Shown: positions 1 through 8,097 of the stretch, in pieces
How positions within the stretch are numbered: position 1 is the first letter of the stretch
How the letters are laid out: every line of letters begins with the position of its first letter
Assembly (NCBI RefSeq): GCF_020829495.1
Contig: NZ_JAIVFQ010000034.1
Coordinates: 1 to 64,000 of the forward strand
Reading direction: 5' to 3'
DNA: 64,000 bases
Origin: Nostoc favosum CHAB5714
GTDB lineage: Bacteria; Cyanobacteriota; Cyanobacteriia; Cyanobacteriales; Nostocaceae
Position numbers and translations under genes: made by a program
The notes under the pieces: generated by a model
Database searches by the model: none
Told to the model about the DNA's origin: nothing
The model's input: the letters and a program-made list of their open reading frames with translations, nothing else

Positions 1-30
1 ATTATTGAGGCAGTTAACTTAATTTTTTTC

Positions 31-82
31 TTCCCGTGTAATACACGGGAAGGGAGGTTTCTCCTCTCCATGTAATACGCGG
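31..82. repeat. Palindrome plus a second imperfect copy upstream of the recombinase remnant
   Basis: Positions 31-51 form a perfect 9-bp inverted repeat around AAT (TTCCCGTGT / ACACGGGAA). The core CCGTGTAATACACGG (34-48) recurs 34 bp later as CCATGTAATACGCGG (68-82), matching at 13 of 15 bases. Repeated palindromic sites just upstream of a tyrosine recombinase fit a recombinase binding or resolution site, but that is inference. No T-run follows the hairpin on either strand, so it does not look like a terminator. Confidence 0.4.
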
Positions 83-108
83 TACAATCGGCGTTTTTAT
101 GTTAAGTA

Positions 109-252
109 ATGTTTCGCCAACGGTATCAGTTACGCTCCCTAATGGGACATGAAAGTATCCAAACCACTTTACGTTATCAGAAAGTTACTTCACAAAAAGC
201 AGAATCAGCTGCACGTCATGCTTTAAATATTCTGATAAATCCAGACACTTAG
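109..252 (+). pseudogene. Tyrosine recombinase/integrase, C-terminal fragment
   Basis: A 47-codon open frame from ATG 109 to TAG 250-252 reads as the last part of a phage-integrase-type tyrosine recombinase. It contains LMGHESIQTTLRYQKVT, the LGH...TT..Y motif that holds the second active-site histidine and leads to the nucleophile region. The catalytic domain before this point, including the first arginine, is absent, so the fragment cannot recombine DNA. It lies upstream of, and parallel to, the Tn3 transposase remnant. That matches Tn3-family elements that use a tyrosine recombinase as co-integrate resolvase (TnpI type). The alternative is a chance neighbour from another element. The family call is firm; the link to the Tn3 remnant is inference. 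Confidence 0.65.
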
Positions 253-434
253 AAGCAACATTTATTGCCTATTCGTCATCTCCATCAACAGCATCATTTA
301 CCAAAAAAGTGCTGAAATTAATTCAATTAATTATCTCTACCCAAAAGAATATAAAATACTATGGGGTTGAACAGTGAGGGATCAAGCACCATCTAGTTGT
401 TTTTGGTATTTTTTATGTTTTAAATATCACCTTA

Positions 435-1827
435 ATGACCTTAATTGACCGTACTGCATATCCTAAATTCAAACAATTTCCCAACCCGAAAGAGCTTGCA
501 GAGCTTTATACACCACAAAGCGCAGAAATCAAGTTTGCAAAGTCCAAAACTAAGAGCCACGAAGGATTTCTTAGTTTTATGGTCATGCTAAAATCCTTCC
601 AACGGCTTGGTTATTTTCCCCACCCCGAACTAGTACCAATTGCGGTTATCAAACATTTACGGTCGTGTTTAAAGTTACAAGATTGGGTAAAAGCAATTCC
701 ATCTGAACGCCAACGCTACACTTATCTTCAGGCGATTCGGGATTATCTGAAAGTCAAACAGTATAATAAAACAGGTCAAAGATTAATAGCCGCATTAGTT
801 GCAGAAGCTGCGGAGGTTAAAGACCACCCTGCTGATTTAATCAATGTAGCCATTGAAGAATTAGTTAAAGAACGATACGAGTTACCAGCATTTAGCACTC
901 TTGACCGATTAATTCGCCACATTCGTTCAATGGTCAATAATCGCTTGTTTGTACTTTGTTCTGAGGGGCTTTCCATCAACGAGCAGATTTATTTAGACCA
1001 ATTGCTAGCGGTGACAAATAATGAAGTAGATGAAAATGCCACTCTTAATTTACTAAAATCGCCACCTAAAAGTGCCAAACTTAGTGGGATGAAACTCCTA
1101 CAAAGTAAGTTTGATGTTCTCATGACCTTTGGTGATGCCAAGCGACTGCTACAAAGTATTGCCATCACCAAAGTTAGACATTTTGCGGCACAGGCTAGGG
1201 CTTTGGATATCTCGGAATTTCAAGATATTAATTTACCCAAACGTCGGACGTTGCTGTTATGTCTATTGTACGAGGCACAGGTTAACACCCGTGATTATCT
1301 TGTCGATATGTTTATTAAACGTATCCTCAAGATTCAAAATAATGCTAAACAGCGATTGCAGGAATTACGCGACAAACATTTGACGGAAACATCAGAGTTA
1401 TTGGCTACCTTTGGGCAAGGTAGTGCGAACAATGTTTTTGCTCGACTATGTTTCTAATGTGGCTCTTCGGCATGAGATTACAGCGATAACGAATATTGTG
1501 GAGATGTACAATGCCTTTCTGGACTGGGTGTTCTTCGGTAAGCTGGGAGCGATTACTGAAAATGATCCTATTGAGCAGGAAAAGCGGCTGAAATATCTTG
1601 ATTTGGTAGCAAGCGCAGTTATTTTGCAGAATACGGTTGATATGTCGTTGGCTATCCAAACGTTAATGTCACAGGGAGAACTGATTCCTATGCGACACCT
1701 TGCAGCAATGAGTCCATACATAACAAGACATATCAAAAGATACGGTGATTATGTGGTGAATTTACATAATATTCCCCAACCATTGGAGGCTGCTATTAAT
1801 CTCCCACCAGAAATCTTTGAAATGTAG
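435..1827 (+). pseudogene. Tn3-family transposase (TnpA) with the catalytic core deleted
   Basis: Two reading frames together cover the ends of a Tn3-type transposase. Frame one (435-1457, 340 codons) has the N-terminal DNA-binding region of TnpA (DUF4158 type), beginning MTLIDRTAYPKFKQ. After about residue 325 it shifts into nonsense and stops. Frame two (open from 1411, stop at 1827) carries the extreme C-terminal TnpA segment, with the block LVASAVILQNTVDMSLAIQ. Family members are close to 1000 residues; here roughly 450 residues, including the DDE catalytic region, are missing at a junction near 1425-1450, and the frame changes there. The gene therefore cannot encode an active transposase. 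Weak GGGG (363-366) and CCCC (about 1881-1884) motifs lie outside it, but I could not align convincing terminal inverted repeats. Confidence 0.75.
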
Positions 1828-1913
1828 ATATAGCAACGCTTTCCAGACCATCTTGCAGGTTTTTACATTCGCTATATTTACCCCTTATAAACTAATCTTA
1901 TCATTAAGCCTAG

Positions 1914-2212
1914 CAGTTAGCTTTTGTATATTTCCGCCAAAAACTGTATCTTAAACTACCATTTTTTAGCGATCGCAAAAGTTTTCGGTCTACTGACCTT
2001 GGCAGAAGTCTCAGGGTAATTTGACCCCTGGAAGAGTTGCTCAAGCTATGGGTGGAGTTTTCGCGGCCATTGGTACTCCTGCCCAACCACCCAAACCTCG
2101 CGGAAAGTCCCCGGGTTGGGAAGCAGGAAAAAAGCGTCACCGTAAAAACCGATGCCCGATTGTTAAAAAAATCGTAACACGACCACGTAAAGAGCCATCA
2201 GTTGCGGTTTAA
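1914..2212 (+). pseudogene. IS4-like transposase, C-terminal remnant with a frameshift
   Basis: The frame ending at 2212 reads TPGRVAQAMGGVFAAIGTPA, then QPPKPRGKSPGW, and finishes with a basic tail. This is the characteristic tail of a group of IS4-like cyanobacterial transposases (GTPA.PPKPRGKSPG). An upstream frame (1914-2024) reads QLAFVYFRQKLYLKLP and resembles the segment that normally precedes it, so a frameshift near 2015-2025 separates the two. No ATG and no catalytic DDE residues remain. Its orientation is opposite to the neighbouring minus-strand gene, whose stop lies only 3 bp away. It is a remnant of a different element from the Tn3 relic and from the IS701-like piece at 4567. 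Confidence 0.6.
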
Positions 2213-2214
2213 TA

Positions 2215-3120
2215 CTAAAGATTATTCTTGTGCTGTGGAATACTTACTATTTGGATTTTATCTGCTGCAATCTCGTCAAAATCAGTACTCATAGACACTT
2301 CCCTCCAAGCATCTAATTCTGATTTCATAAACTCTAATGCAGCTTCAATAGTTTCTACCGTATAGGCTCCCAGAGCCAATCTAGCTGGTGGATTATCGCT
2401 ATCAACCACTTTAGTTATTGCCAGAGCCACTTTTTTCGGATCACCTGGTAAGCCCCCGTTGATAACCTCTTGCACACCCTGGCGTATTTCATTAATCAAT
2501 GGCTTATAGTCCTCAATTTGAGTTTCAGTTAAGACAAAAGAGCGCGTGAAAAATTCTGTACGAAGACCATTCGGTTGAGCTGATGTTACTCTTATACCGA
2601 AAGGTGCAACTTCGCCAGCCAAAGAACCAGAAATTCCCTCTAGCGCAAGTTTACTACTAGCATAAACCCCAGGACCAAGTTCAAAACAAGCAACTGATGA
2701 AATATTAATAATGTGTCCGCTACGTTGTTGTCGCATATGGGGTAATACAGCTCTGAGAATTTCTAATACACCAAAAAAGTTCGTTTCAAAGGTATGGCGA
2801 ACTGCTTCATTACTAAGTTCTTCAATTACCCCCGCGACCTCACATCCAGCATTGTTAACTAGTACATCAATACGTCCAAAACTTTCAATTGCCTGTTTTA
2901 CAGCTTCTCGTACTTGTTCAGGTTTTGTTACATCAAGTTGCACTGCTAATGTACGACCCGGAAAACTTGCAGCTAAATCTGCTACCTGCTGTGGATTTCG
3001 TGCTGTTAGCACCACAGTCTCACCCCGTTCGAGTACTGTTTCTGCTAATGCTCGACCAAGGCCACTTGAAGTACCAGTAATAAACCATACTCGTGTATGT
3101 TTATCTGAGGACATTACCAT
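2215..3120 (-). CDS. Short-chain dehydrogenase/reductase (classical SDR)
   Basis: A 301-residue NAD(P)-dependent oxidoreductase of the classical SDR family, cytosolic. The Rossmann motif TGTSSGLG sits near the N terminus, NNAG follows, then ISS with the catalytic YASSK. All required residues are present, so it should be active on an alcohol or ketone. The open frame extends upstream to 3207, but I chose ATG at 3120 because AAAGGAG (3128-3134) sits seven bases before it and the extra N-terminal residues do not resemble the family. With this start it no longer overlaps the MATE gene; the gap is 70 bp. It lies downstream of the biosynthetic genes on the same strand and could be a tailoring reductase, or an unrelated housekeeping SDR. 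The substrate cannot be read from the sequence. Confidence 0.85.
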   Translation of the reverse strand: MVMSSDKHTRVWFITGTSSGLGRALAETVLERGETVVLTARNPQQVADLAASFPGRTLAVQLDVTKPEQVREAVKQAIESFGRIDVLVNNAGCEVAGVIEELSNEAVRHTFETNFFGVLEILRAVLPHMRQQRSGHIINISSVACFELGPGVYASSKLALEGISGSLAGEVAPFGIRVTSAQPNGLRTEFFTRSFVLTETQIEDYKPLINEIRQGVQEVINGGLPGDPKKVALAITKVVDSDNPPARLALGAYTVETIEAALEFMKSELDAWREVSMSTDFDEIAADKIQIVSIPQHKNNL

Positions 3121-3127
3121 GGAAATT

Positions 3128-3134
3128 CTCCTTT
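3128..3134 (-). promoter_or_regulatory. Ribosome binding site that fixes the SDR start
   Basis: On the minus strand AAAGGAG is followed by AATTTCC and then ATG at 3120. This is the strongest Shine-Dalgarno match near this gene and argues against the longer frame that begins at 3207 inside the MATE gene. Confidence 0.6.
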
Positions 3135-3190
3135 GAAAATATGGACGTTGCATCATTGCAGGATTACAGTTAAATTTGCATAAGCTGAAA

Positions 3191-4540
3191 CTATGATAAA
3201 TGCCCAAATTCTTTTGCTGTCAGCCAAAAAACTACCAACATAAATATAAAATCTGCCAATATTGAACCAATATATATACCTTTTAAACCAATTAAGCTTG
3301 AGAGAAATATCATCATTGGCACATTTAATACTATGCTTTTAATAAATAATGCTAATAAAACAACTTTAGGCTTACCGATAGATAAAAAAAGGATATTACT
3401 ACAGTAAGCTAAAGGCCATATTGGTACTAGTAGATTGAGAATCCTAAAATTAATTATATCTTCTATCGTAAAATTAATACCTGGCAAAATCATATTCAAA
3501 GATACTGTTGGAAATATTTGTAAAGGTAGCCAAATAAATAATAGTAATGTAGTTCCTATTATTGCGAAAATTAAGTATGCATTCTTAACCCTTTTGTACT
3601 TCTTCGACCCATAGTTCATACCTATTACTGGTTTTAATGCTTGTGCTAAACCGACAATAGGAATAGCCATCAATAAATTCACTTTCATTGTTGCACCGAA
3701 AAAAGCAATATCAATATTTTTTCCATAATCAGAAATTAGATTCAACATTACAAACTCTTGAACCAATATCATCACTGGATAAAACAGGGAAGATATTCCT
3801 ATTGAAAATATTTCTGTAAGCAAGTCTATCGCGATCGCTAATTTTTTGATATGGACAGGGATAATACTTTTACCCGTAATGAAATAAGATAGATTCAGAA
3901 TACTAGAAACCAGCATTGCCATAACTGTAGCAAGAGCAATGCCTTGAATTCCCCAATTATATACAGTAATAAATATATAGTTTAATAAAATATTAACACT
4001 TACAAAAATAAAGTTAAATAGCGTGTTCAATCTAATATTTCCTTCTGCATTTATAACTTCACCACAAGCTTCTCCCAATATCAAAAATATAGAACCTAAT
4101 ACATATATTTTCAAATATTTTGTACCTTCTGATGCGGCTTCACCATTCCCACCCATGAGTGTAATCAATTCTTGACCAAACATATAACCAATAATTGTAA
4201 TAAAAGAAGAAATTACAATACTTAAAATTATAATATTTCCAAATATTTTAGATTGAGTCTTAACATCTCCAGACCCAATGGCTCGACTAAGAACAGAAGC
4301 GGAGCCTTCCCCTATCAAGCTAGCAAATCCATTTACTATACTTGTAAGTGGCATTGCAAGTGAGATACCAGCTAAAGCATTTTCACCAATGAACCTTCCC
4401 GCAAATAAAGCATCGATAAAAATGTTTAAATTAAGCATTAATATCCCCAGAATACTGGGTATTGACAGCTTAAACATTAATTTAATCAAATTACCTTGAA
4501 GGATTTCGTTTGTAATTTGAGATTGTTTTTGTGAAGTCAT
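3191..4540 (-). CDS. MATE-family efflux transporter
   Basis: A 449-residue polytopic membrane protein, the usual length for a MATE exporter, with about twelve hydrophobic segments. Features include the N-terminal block LSIPSILGILMLNLNIFIDALFAG, interrupted by polar residues typical of the first two helices, GEGSASVLSRAIGSGD in the first loop, and a repeat-like second half beginning near SIGISSLFYPVM. MATE proteins export cationic or amphipathic compounds in exchange for H+ or Na+ at the cytoplasmic membrane. Its place at the distal end of an NRPS/PKS cluster on the same strand suggests export of, or self-resistance to, the product. A Dab-containing product would be cationic and would suit this family; that link is inference. 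The ATG at 4540 has only a weak upstream purine stretch. Confidence 0.85.
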   Translation of the reverse strand: MTSQKQSQITNEILQGNLIKLMFKLSIPSILGILMLNLNIFIDALFAGRFIGENALAGISLAMPLTSIVNGFASLIGEGSASVLSRAIGSGDVKTQSKIFGNIIILSIVISSFITIIGYMFGQELITLMGGNGEAASEGTKYLKIYVLGSIFLILGEACGEVINAEGNIRLNTLFNFIFVSVNILLNYIFITVYNWGIQGIALATVMAMLVSSILNLSYFITGKSIIPVHIKKLAIAIDLLTEIFSIGISSLFYPVMILVQEFVMLNLISDYGKNIDIAFFGATMKVNLLMAIPIVGLAQALKPVIGMNYGSKKYKRVKNAYLIFAIIGTTLLLFIWLPLQIFPTVSLNMILPGINFTIEDIINFRILNLLVPIWPLAYCSNILFLSIGKPKVVLLALFIKSIVLNVPMMIFLSSLIGLKGIYIGSILADFIFMLVVFWLTAKEFGHLS

Positions 4541-4566
4541 TTATTTACTCAACCTTAGCCAAATAG

Positions 4567-5055
4567 CTAACACGATACTGCTTTAGTCATAATAAACCAA
4601 GTGTAATTTTTGGGTAAAGTTTCAGGGTCAGTCGTAACTTGCCAATATTGAATGGGATGGTGCTTGCCAAATACTATTTCCCGAATATACCTCGTTTCTT
4701 GTTTGCCATCTGAGAAAATACGATTATAAGGTCGCCAATTGTTATATCTTACTTGCTGACCTTGTGGTAGCCACACTCCATGATTGCTCCGAATCGCTAC
4801 TACAAAATCTAGTTGCAATTCACACAATACGCTAAGAAAGTTGCAATCGCTTTCCCCATATCGCTTTCCCCATATCGCTTTCCCCATATCGCTTTCCCCA
4901 TATAGACTATCTGCTAAGGCCAGCTTAAATTTAAACCCCATCGCTCGGAGTTTTCTAATCATTTTTGCAGCAATTTCTGGCTTGGTCTGATACACATCTT
5001 CTTCTAATAATCTTTGTTTGGGTTTATATACTTCAAACATCAAAGGAAATGTCAT
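4567..5055 (-). pseudogene. IS701-like transposase, internal fragment
   Basis: A 162-codon frame resembling the middle of an IS701-type DDE transposase. It contains LALADSLYGES, with the catalytic aspartate region, FVVAIRSNHGVWLP, and YWQVTTDPETLPKNYTWFIM. The N-terminal part and the C-terminal part with the last acidic residue are missing, and the frame ends abruptly after MTKAVSC. It is out of keeping with the biosynthetic genes on either side and interrupts the distal end of the cluster. It also contains an in-frame 42-bp expansion, listed separately. Confidence 0.75.
4847..4902 (-). repeat. Four tandem copies of a 14-bp unit inside the transposase fragment
   Basis: The unit TCGCTTTCCCCATA (+ strand) is repeated four times without mismatch: 4847-4860, 4861-4874, 4875-4888 and 4889-4902. 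Three extra units add 42 bp, which is 14 codons. The reading frame therefore survives and the protein gains DMGKAIWGKRYGES between two parts of an otherwise conserved block. This looks like replication slippage. Confidence 0.9.
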
Positions 5056-5069
5056 TCATAGGACTAATA

Positions 5070-5182
5070 TTTGATTTTTGAAATACACGTAGGGTGGGTA
5101 ATGCCTAACCTATCTGGGTTAAATCCGGGTTTTGGTGAACATTGCCCACCCTACAAATACTTAATTTTTTTCAAAAATCAAA
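5070..5182. repeat. Foldback (MITE-like) element with two nested inverted repeats
   Basis: The outer arms TTTGATTTTTGAAA (5070-5083) and TTTCAAAAATCAAA (5169-5182) are perfect reverse complements. Inside them GTAGGGTGGGTAAT (5089-5102) pairs with ATTGCCCACCCTAC (5141-5154), with one mismatch. No gene is present. The GTAGGGTGGG / CCCACCCTAC pair is, from general knowledge, a common dispersed intergenic repeat in filamentous cyanobacteria. It fills the gap between the transposase fragment and the SDR gene at 5211. Confidence 0.7.
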
Positions 5183-5210
5183 CCGGATTGCTATATCAGC
5201 CCGATAACAC

Positions 5211-6107
5211 CTACTTCAAATGACCATAGTTAATCTTAAAATAAATATCATAAAAATACTGATGTGGGAGTAACCTTTTCAAGAGAGATATATAAGACGA
5301 CAGCAAAATCGACGAAATTGAATAACCAAAATATTGTCTTTTAGGATTTCTATCTTCTAAGGACTTTAAAATAACATTTGCAATTTTTTCACAGGACATA
5401 CCATTCATATGTCCTGCAACGGTTTCTTGAATAAAAATTCTAGAATTTTTATCATAAATAGCTTTAGCTTCTGACGACATATTGGCAAACGTCTTTTCAT
5501 AGCTAGCTTCGACTTTTTTAAAAACCTCTGTTTTTAATTGTTGTGGAAAGATAGATATAACCTTAACATTAGAAGAACGTAATTCCATTCGCAAAGAATC
5601 TGTAAATGATTCAAGTGCAGATTTTGCAGCACATAAAAGTCCGAAATATGGTTCGGCGATTCTGCCACTAGCCGAACTAATGTTAATAACCCGTCCTTTG
5701 GCTTTTCTAAGCATTGGTAAAAATGCTTGAGTAACAGCAATTTGTCCTATAATACCTACTTCAAAATTTTCTCTTACGTCTTCTATGGGAACGCATTCTA
5801 AAGGTCCAAATACTATTGCAGTTGCATTATTGACTAATCCTAAAAGCCCTTCATCACCGACTGCTAACAAAACCAATTCAGATGCGGCTCGAATTTGTTC
5901 TTCTTTTGTGATATCCATGATGATTGGAGTTAAATTACCATACGCAGCCTGCTTTAGTGACTCTGCATCTTTTTCTGTGCGGACTCCTGCAAAAACTCGA
6001 TACCCTTTTTTGTCAAGAAAAAGTGCAATTTCCCGACCGAGACCTGTGGATGTTCCTGTAATTACAACCGCGCCTTTACTACTCTTAGTCATACCTAATT
6101 TCTCCAT
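5211..6107 (-). CDS. SDR-family protein lacking the catalytic tyrosine
   Basis: A 298-residue short-chain dehydrogenase fold. The cofactor motif TGTSTGLG (residues 17-24) is intact, the NNAG motif reads NNAT (93-96), and the serine region NISSASG (142-148) is present. The YxxxK active site reads LCAAK: Lys162 is kept but the tyrosine position is Leu158. The nearest tyrosine, Tyr154, is four residues too early. Classical SDR chemistry would therefore be lost or strongly altered, although nucleotide binding looks preserved. The C-terminal third is hydrophobic and aromatic, as in membrane-associated retinol/hydroxysteroid-type SDRs. The frame starts at 6107, but ATG at 6092 has a better spaced GGAG and is a plausible alternative start. 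It may be a redox-dead regulator or decaying gene. Confidence 0.8.
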   Translation of the reverse strand: MEKLGMTKSSKGAVVITGTSTGLGREIALFLDKKGYRVFAGVRTEKDAESLKQAAYGNLTPIIMDITKEEQIRAASELVLLAVGDEGLLGLVNNATAIVFGPLECVPIEDVRENFEVGIIGQIAVTQAFLPMLRKAKGRVINISSASGRIAEPYFGLLCAAKSALESFTDSLRMELRSSNVKVISIFPQQLKTEVFKKVEASYEKTFANMSSEAKAIYDKNSRIFIQETVAGHMNGMSCEKIANVILKSLEDRNPKRQYFGYSISSILLSSYISLLKRLLPHQYFYDIYFKINYGHLK

Positions 6108-6165
6108 ATGCCCGTTATCTAATAGCTAAGCTAAAGCCAAAAAAGTTACTGTGATTGTTTTTTAT

Positions 6166-6668
6166 TTATGTAAATACCGAATTCATAACCATTTTCACCC
6201 TACTTTTAGGATGACATTGGAGACCTACAATCCTTTCTTGTTCTGGTTGCCTATTAACCAGCGCTAATTCATAGCGAGAAAGAATTGTTGCTAACACAAG
6301 CTTCATTTGAAACATGGCAAAAGTACCTGCGATGCAACTACGAGATCCACCACCGAAAGGTAAAAATTCATAGGGAGAGAATTTTTTTTCTAGAAAGCGC
6401 TCTGGTTTAAATTGTTTCGGCTCTGGGTATACATCTTCTCGTTGATGTGTTGAATAAATATTACAAAAAACTTCTGTTCCCGGAACTAATTCGTAGCCCA
6501 TAAGTTTTACTGGGAACTCAAAACGTAAATTATTGGTTTAGAACCATCCATGATGGTAAAGATATCGCCATAGCGCTTGTAAATAGAATCCATACAGCCA
6601 AGCGGATTAGTCAAAAGCTGTAGACCTAATAGCCAAGTAGGTGTTTTTGGACTTGGGGGTAGTGTCAT
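6166..6668 (-). pseudogene. Cytochrome P450 with a large internal deletion
   Basis: The start (ATG at 6668) reads MTLPPSPKTPTWLLGLQ and about 35 further residues, closely matching the N terminus of the intact P450 at 6700-8082. A stop then appears at about 6513. In another frame the C-terminal 110-plus residues follow at once: MGYELVPGTEVF, the aromatic region KQFKPERFLEK, and the heme-ligand loop FGGGSRSCIAG. About 300 residues, including the I-helix and ExxR, are gone and the frames do not match. This is a tandem paralogue of the next gene that lost its core. No functional enzyme can be made. Confidence 0.85.
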
Positions 6669-6699
6669 AAATATTACTTGCTATAAAAAACTCCATAGA

Positions 6700-8082
6700 T
6701 TAAACTGACCCAATTACTAATGATTGTGATTGTCCTTTATGTTGATACCGACCCTGCACGATCATCTTAACGCCAGAAGCCGGATAACAAAGAAGACCAT
6801 CAAATTTTGGTTTTTCTGGTTGTTTTCTCACTAGCTTTAACTGATAGTGTAAAAGAATTGTTGTCAATACCAATTTCATTTCAAACAGAGCAAATGTTCC
6901 ACCAATACAAACACGAGAACCGCCACCAAAGGGCAAAAATTCATAGGTAGAAAACTGTTTTTCGAGAAAACGCTCTGGCTTAAATTGTTTTGGCTCTGGA
7001 TATAAATCTTTACGCTGATGTGTAGAATAAATATTTGCAATTAGTATTGTTCCCGGACTCAACTTATAGCCCATTATTTCAATAGGAGACTCTACTATCC
7101 TGGGAAACGCAAAAAGTTGAGTTGGGTAAATTCGTAAAACTTCGTTGCAAACAGCATTGAGATAAGGTAATGCCAAGATGCTTGTGATATTTGGGTTTTT
7201 GCCAAGGCGATTAAGTTCCTCTAGTAGACGATCGCGAACATGAGGTAAACGGTGAATCCAGTACAAAGCCCAAGCGATCGCAGTTGCTGAAGCTCCTTGA
7301 GCCGCTCCAATCGGTGAAATTAATAAATCTCGTATTTCCTCATCAGAAATCGGCTCACCTGTCTCATCTGTTGCCAATACTAATTCCGAAAGAAGATCAG
7401 TACGAGATGGATCTGCTTGCTTGTGGCATTCTTGAACTTCAGCATACAACAGTTGAAAAAGCTGTTGCCGGAGGTAAAGCAAATTTCCTTGAGGACTCCA
7501 CCTTCCTAAATTCCATCCCCAAAAGGGTAGTTTTGCAACCAGTTGCAGCAGTGGGGAGAGTTCATGTTTAAAAACAGAAGCAAATAATTTTTTGATTCTT
7601 TCATAGCGTTCCCCTTCACGCAATCCCATAACAATTTCTATACCTATTGCTAAGGTAATATGCTCTAGCATTGAGTAAGCAAGAAAAGGTTTTCCAATAA
7701 CTTGTTGACTCATAATGTTTTCTGTCAGTTCGCAGATATGTTGTCCGCAGGCTTGCATCCGCGCACCGTGAAAAGCTGACATTAACAATTTACGCCGATT
7801 TTTATGACGCGATCCATCTAGTTGGAGAACTCCTTTTTCTCCTGTAAATAAGGCAAACTCTTCTTTGTTTAATGCGCCCCTGGCTATAATTTCCTTACCT
7901 CGCATGAAAATCTCCTTTATTCCTGAAGGATTGCTGACATAAACTGTTGGTGTAGAACCAAACATTACAGTCACAATGTCACCGTAACGTTGAGAAATAG
8001 CATCCATATAGCCAAAGATATCAGCCTCAAATTGTAGAGCTAGTAACCAAGAAGGAGCTTTCGGTCCTGGAGGTAGTTGCAT
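6700..8082 (-). CDS. Cytochrome P450 with an atypical I-helix
   Basis: A complete 460-residue P450 (CYP110-like in general layout) with a proline-rich N terminus (QLPPGPKAP), the ExxR motif as EVLR, and the heme loop FGGGSRVCIGG with Cys392 as thiolate ligand. It would be an electron-transfer-dependent monooxygenase in the cytosol or peripheral to a membrane. The I-helix is odd. Where cyanobacterial relatives have AGHETTA, this protein has AAQGASA, with Gly263 and Ala264 in place of the conserved acid and threonine used for proton delivery to oxygen. It starts 15 bp after the stop of the terminal NRPS gene, with AGGAG upstream, so it is probably co-transcribed and tailors the released product. 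Confidence 0.88.
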   Translation of the reverse strand: MQLPPGPKAPSWLLALQFEADIFGYMDAISQRYGDIVTVMFGSTPTVYVSNPSGIKEIFMRGKEIIARGALNKEEFALFTGEKGVLQLDGSRHKNRRKLLMSAFHGARMQACGQHICELTENIMSQQVIGKPFLAYSMLEHITLAIGIEIVMGLREGERYERIKKLFASVFKHELSPLLQLVAKLPFWGWNLGRWSPQGNLLYLRQQLFQLLYAEVQECHKQADPSRTDLLSELVLATDETGEPISDEEIRDLLISPIGAAQGASATAIAWALYWIHRLPHVRDRLLEELNRLGKNPNITSILALPYLNAVCNEVLRIYPTQLFAFPRIVESPIEIMGYKLSPGTILIANIYSTHQRKDLYPEPKQFKPERFLEKQFSTYEFLPFGGGSRVCIGGTFALFEMKLVLTTILLHYQLKLVRKQPEKPKFDGLLCYPASGVKMIVQGRYQHKGQSQSLVIGSV

Positions 8083-8097
8083 CAGTCTCTTTTACTC

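Noticed and set aside
363-1884. GGGG at 363-366 and CCCC near 1881-1884 as Tn3 terminal inverted repeats
   Set aside because: Beyond the four G/C bases the two ends do not align as a 38-bp inverted repeat.
2215-3207. SDR start inside the MATE gene at 3207
   Set aside because: A strong ribosome binding site precedes ATG 3120 and the extra N-terminal residues are unlike SDRs.
4847-4902. CRISPR array
   Set aside because: The 14-bp units are contiguous with no spacers and sit inside a transposase frame.
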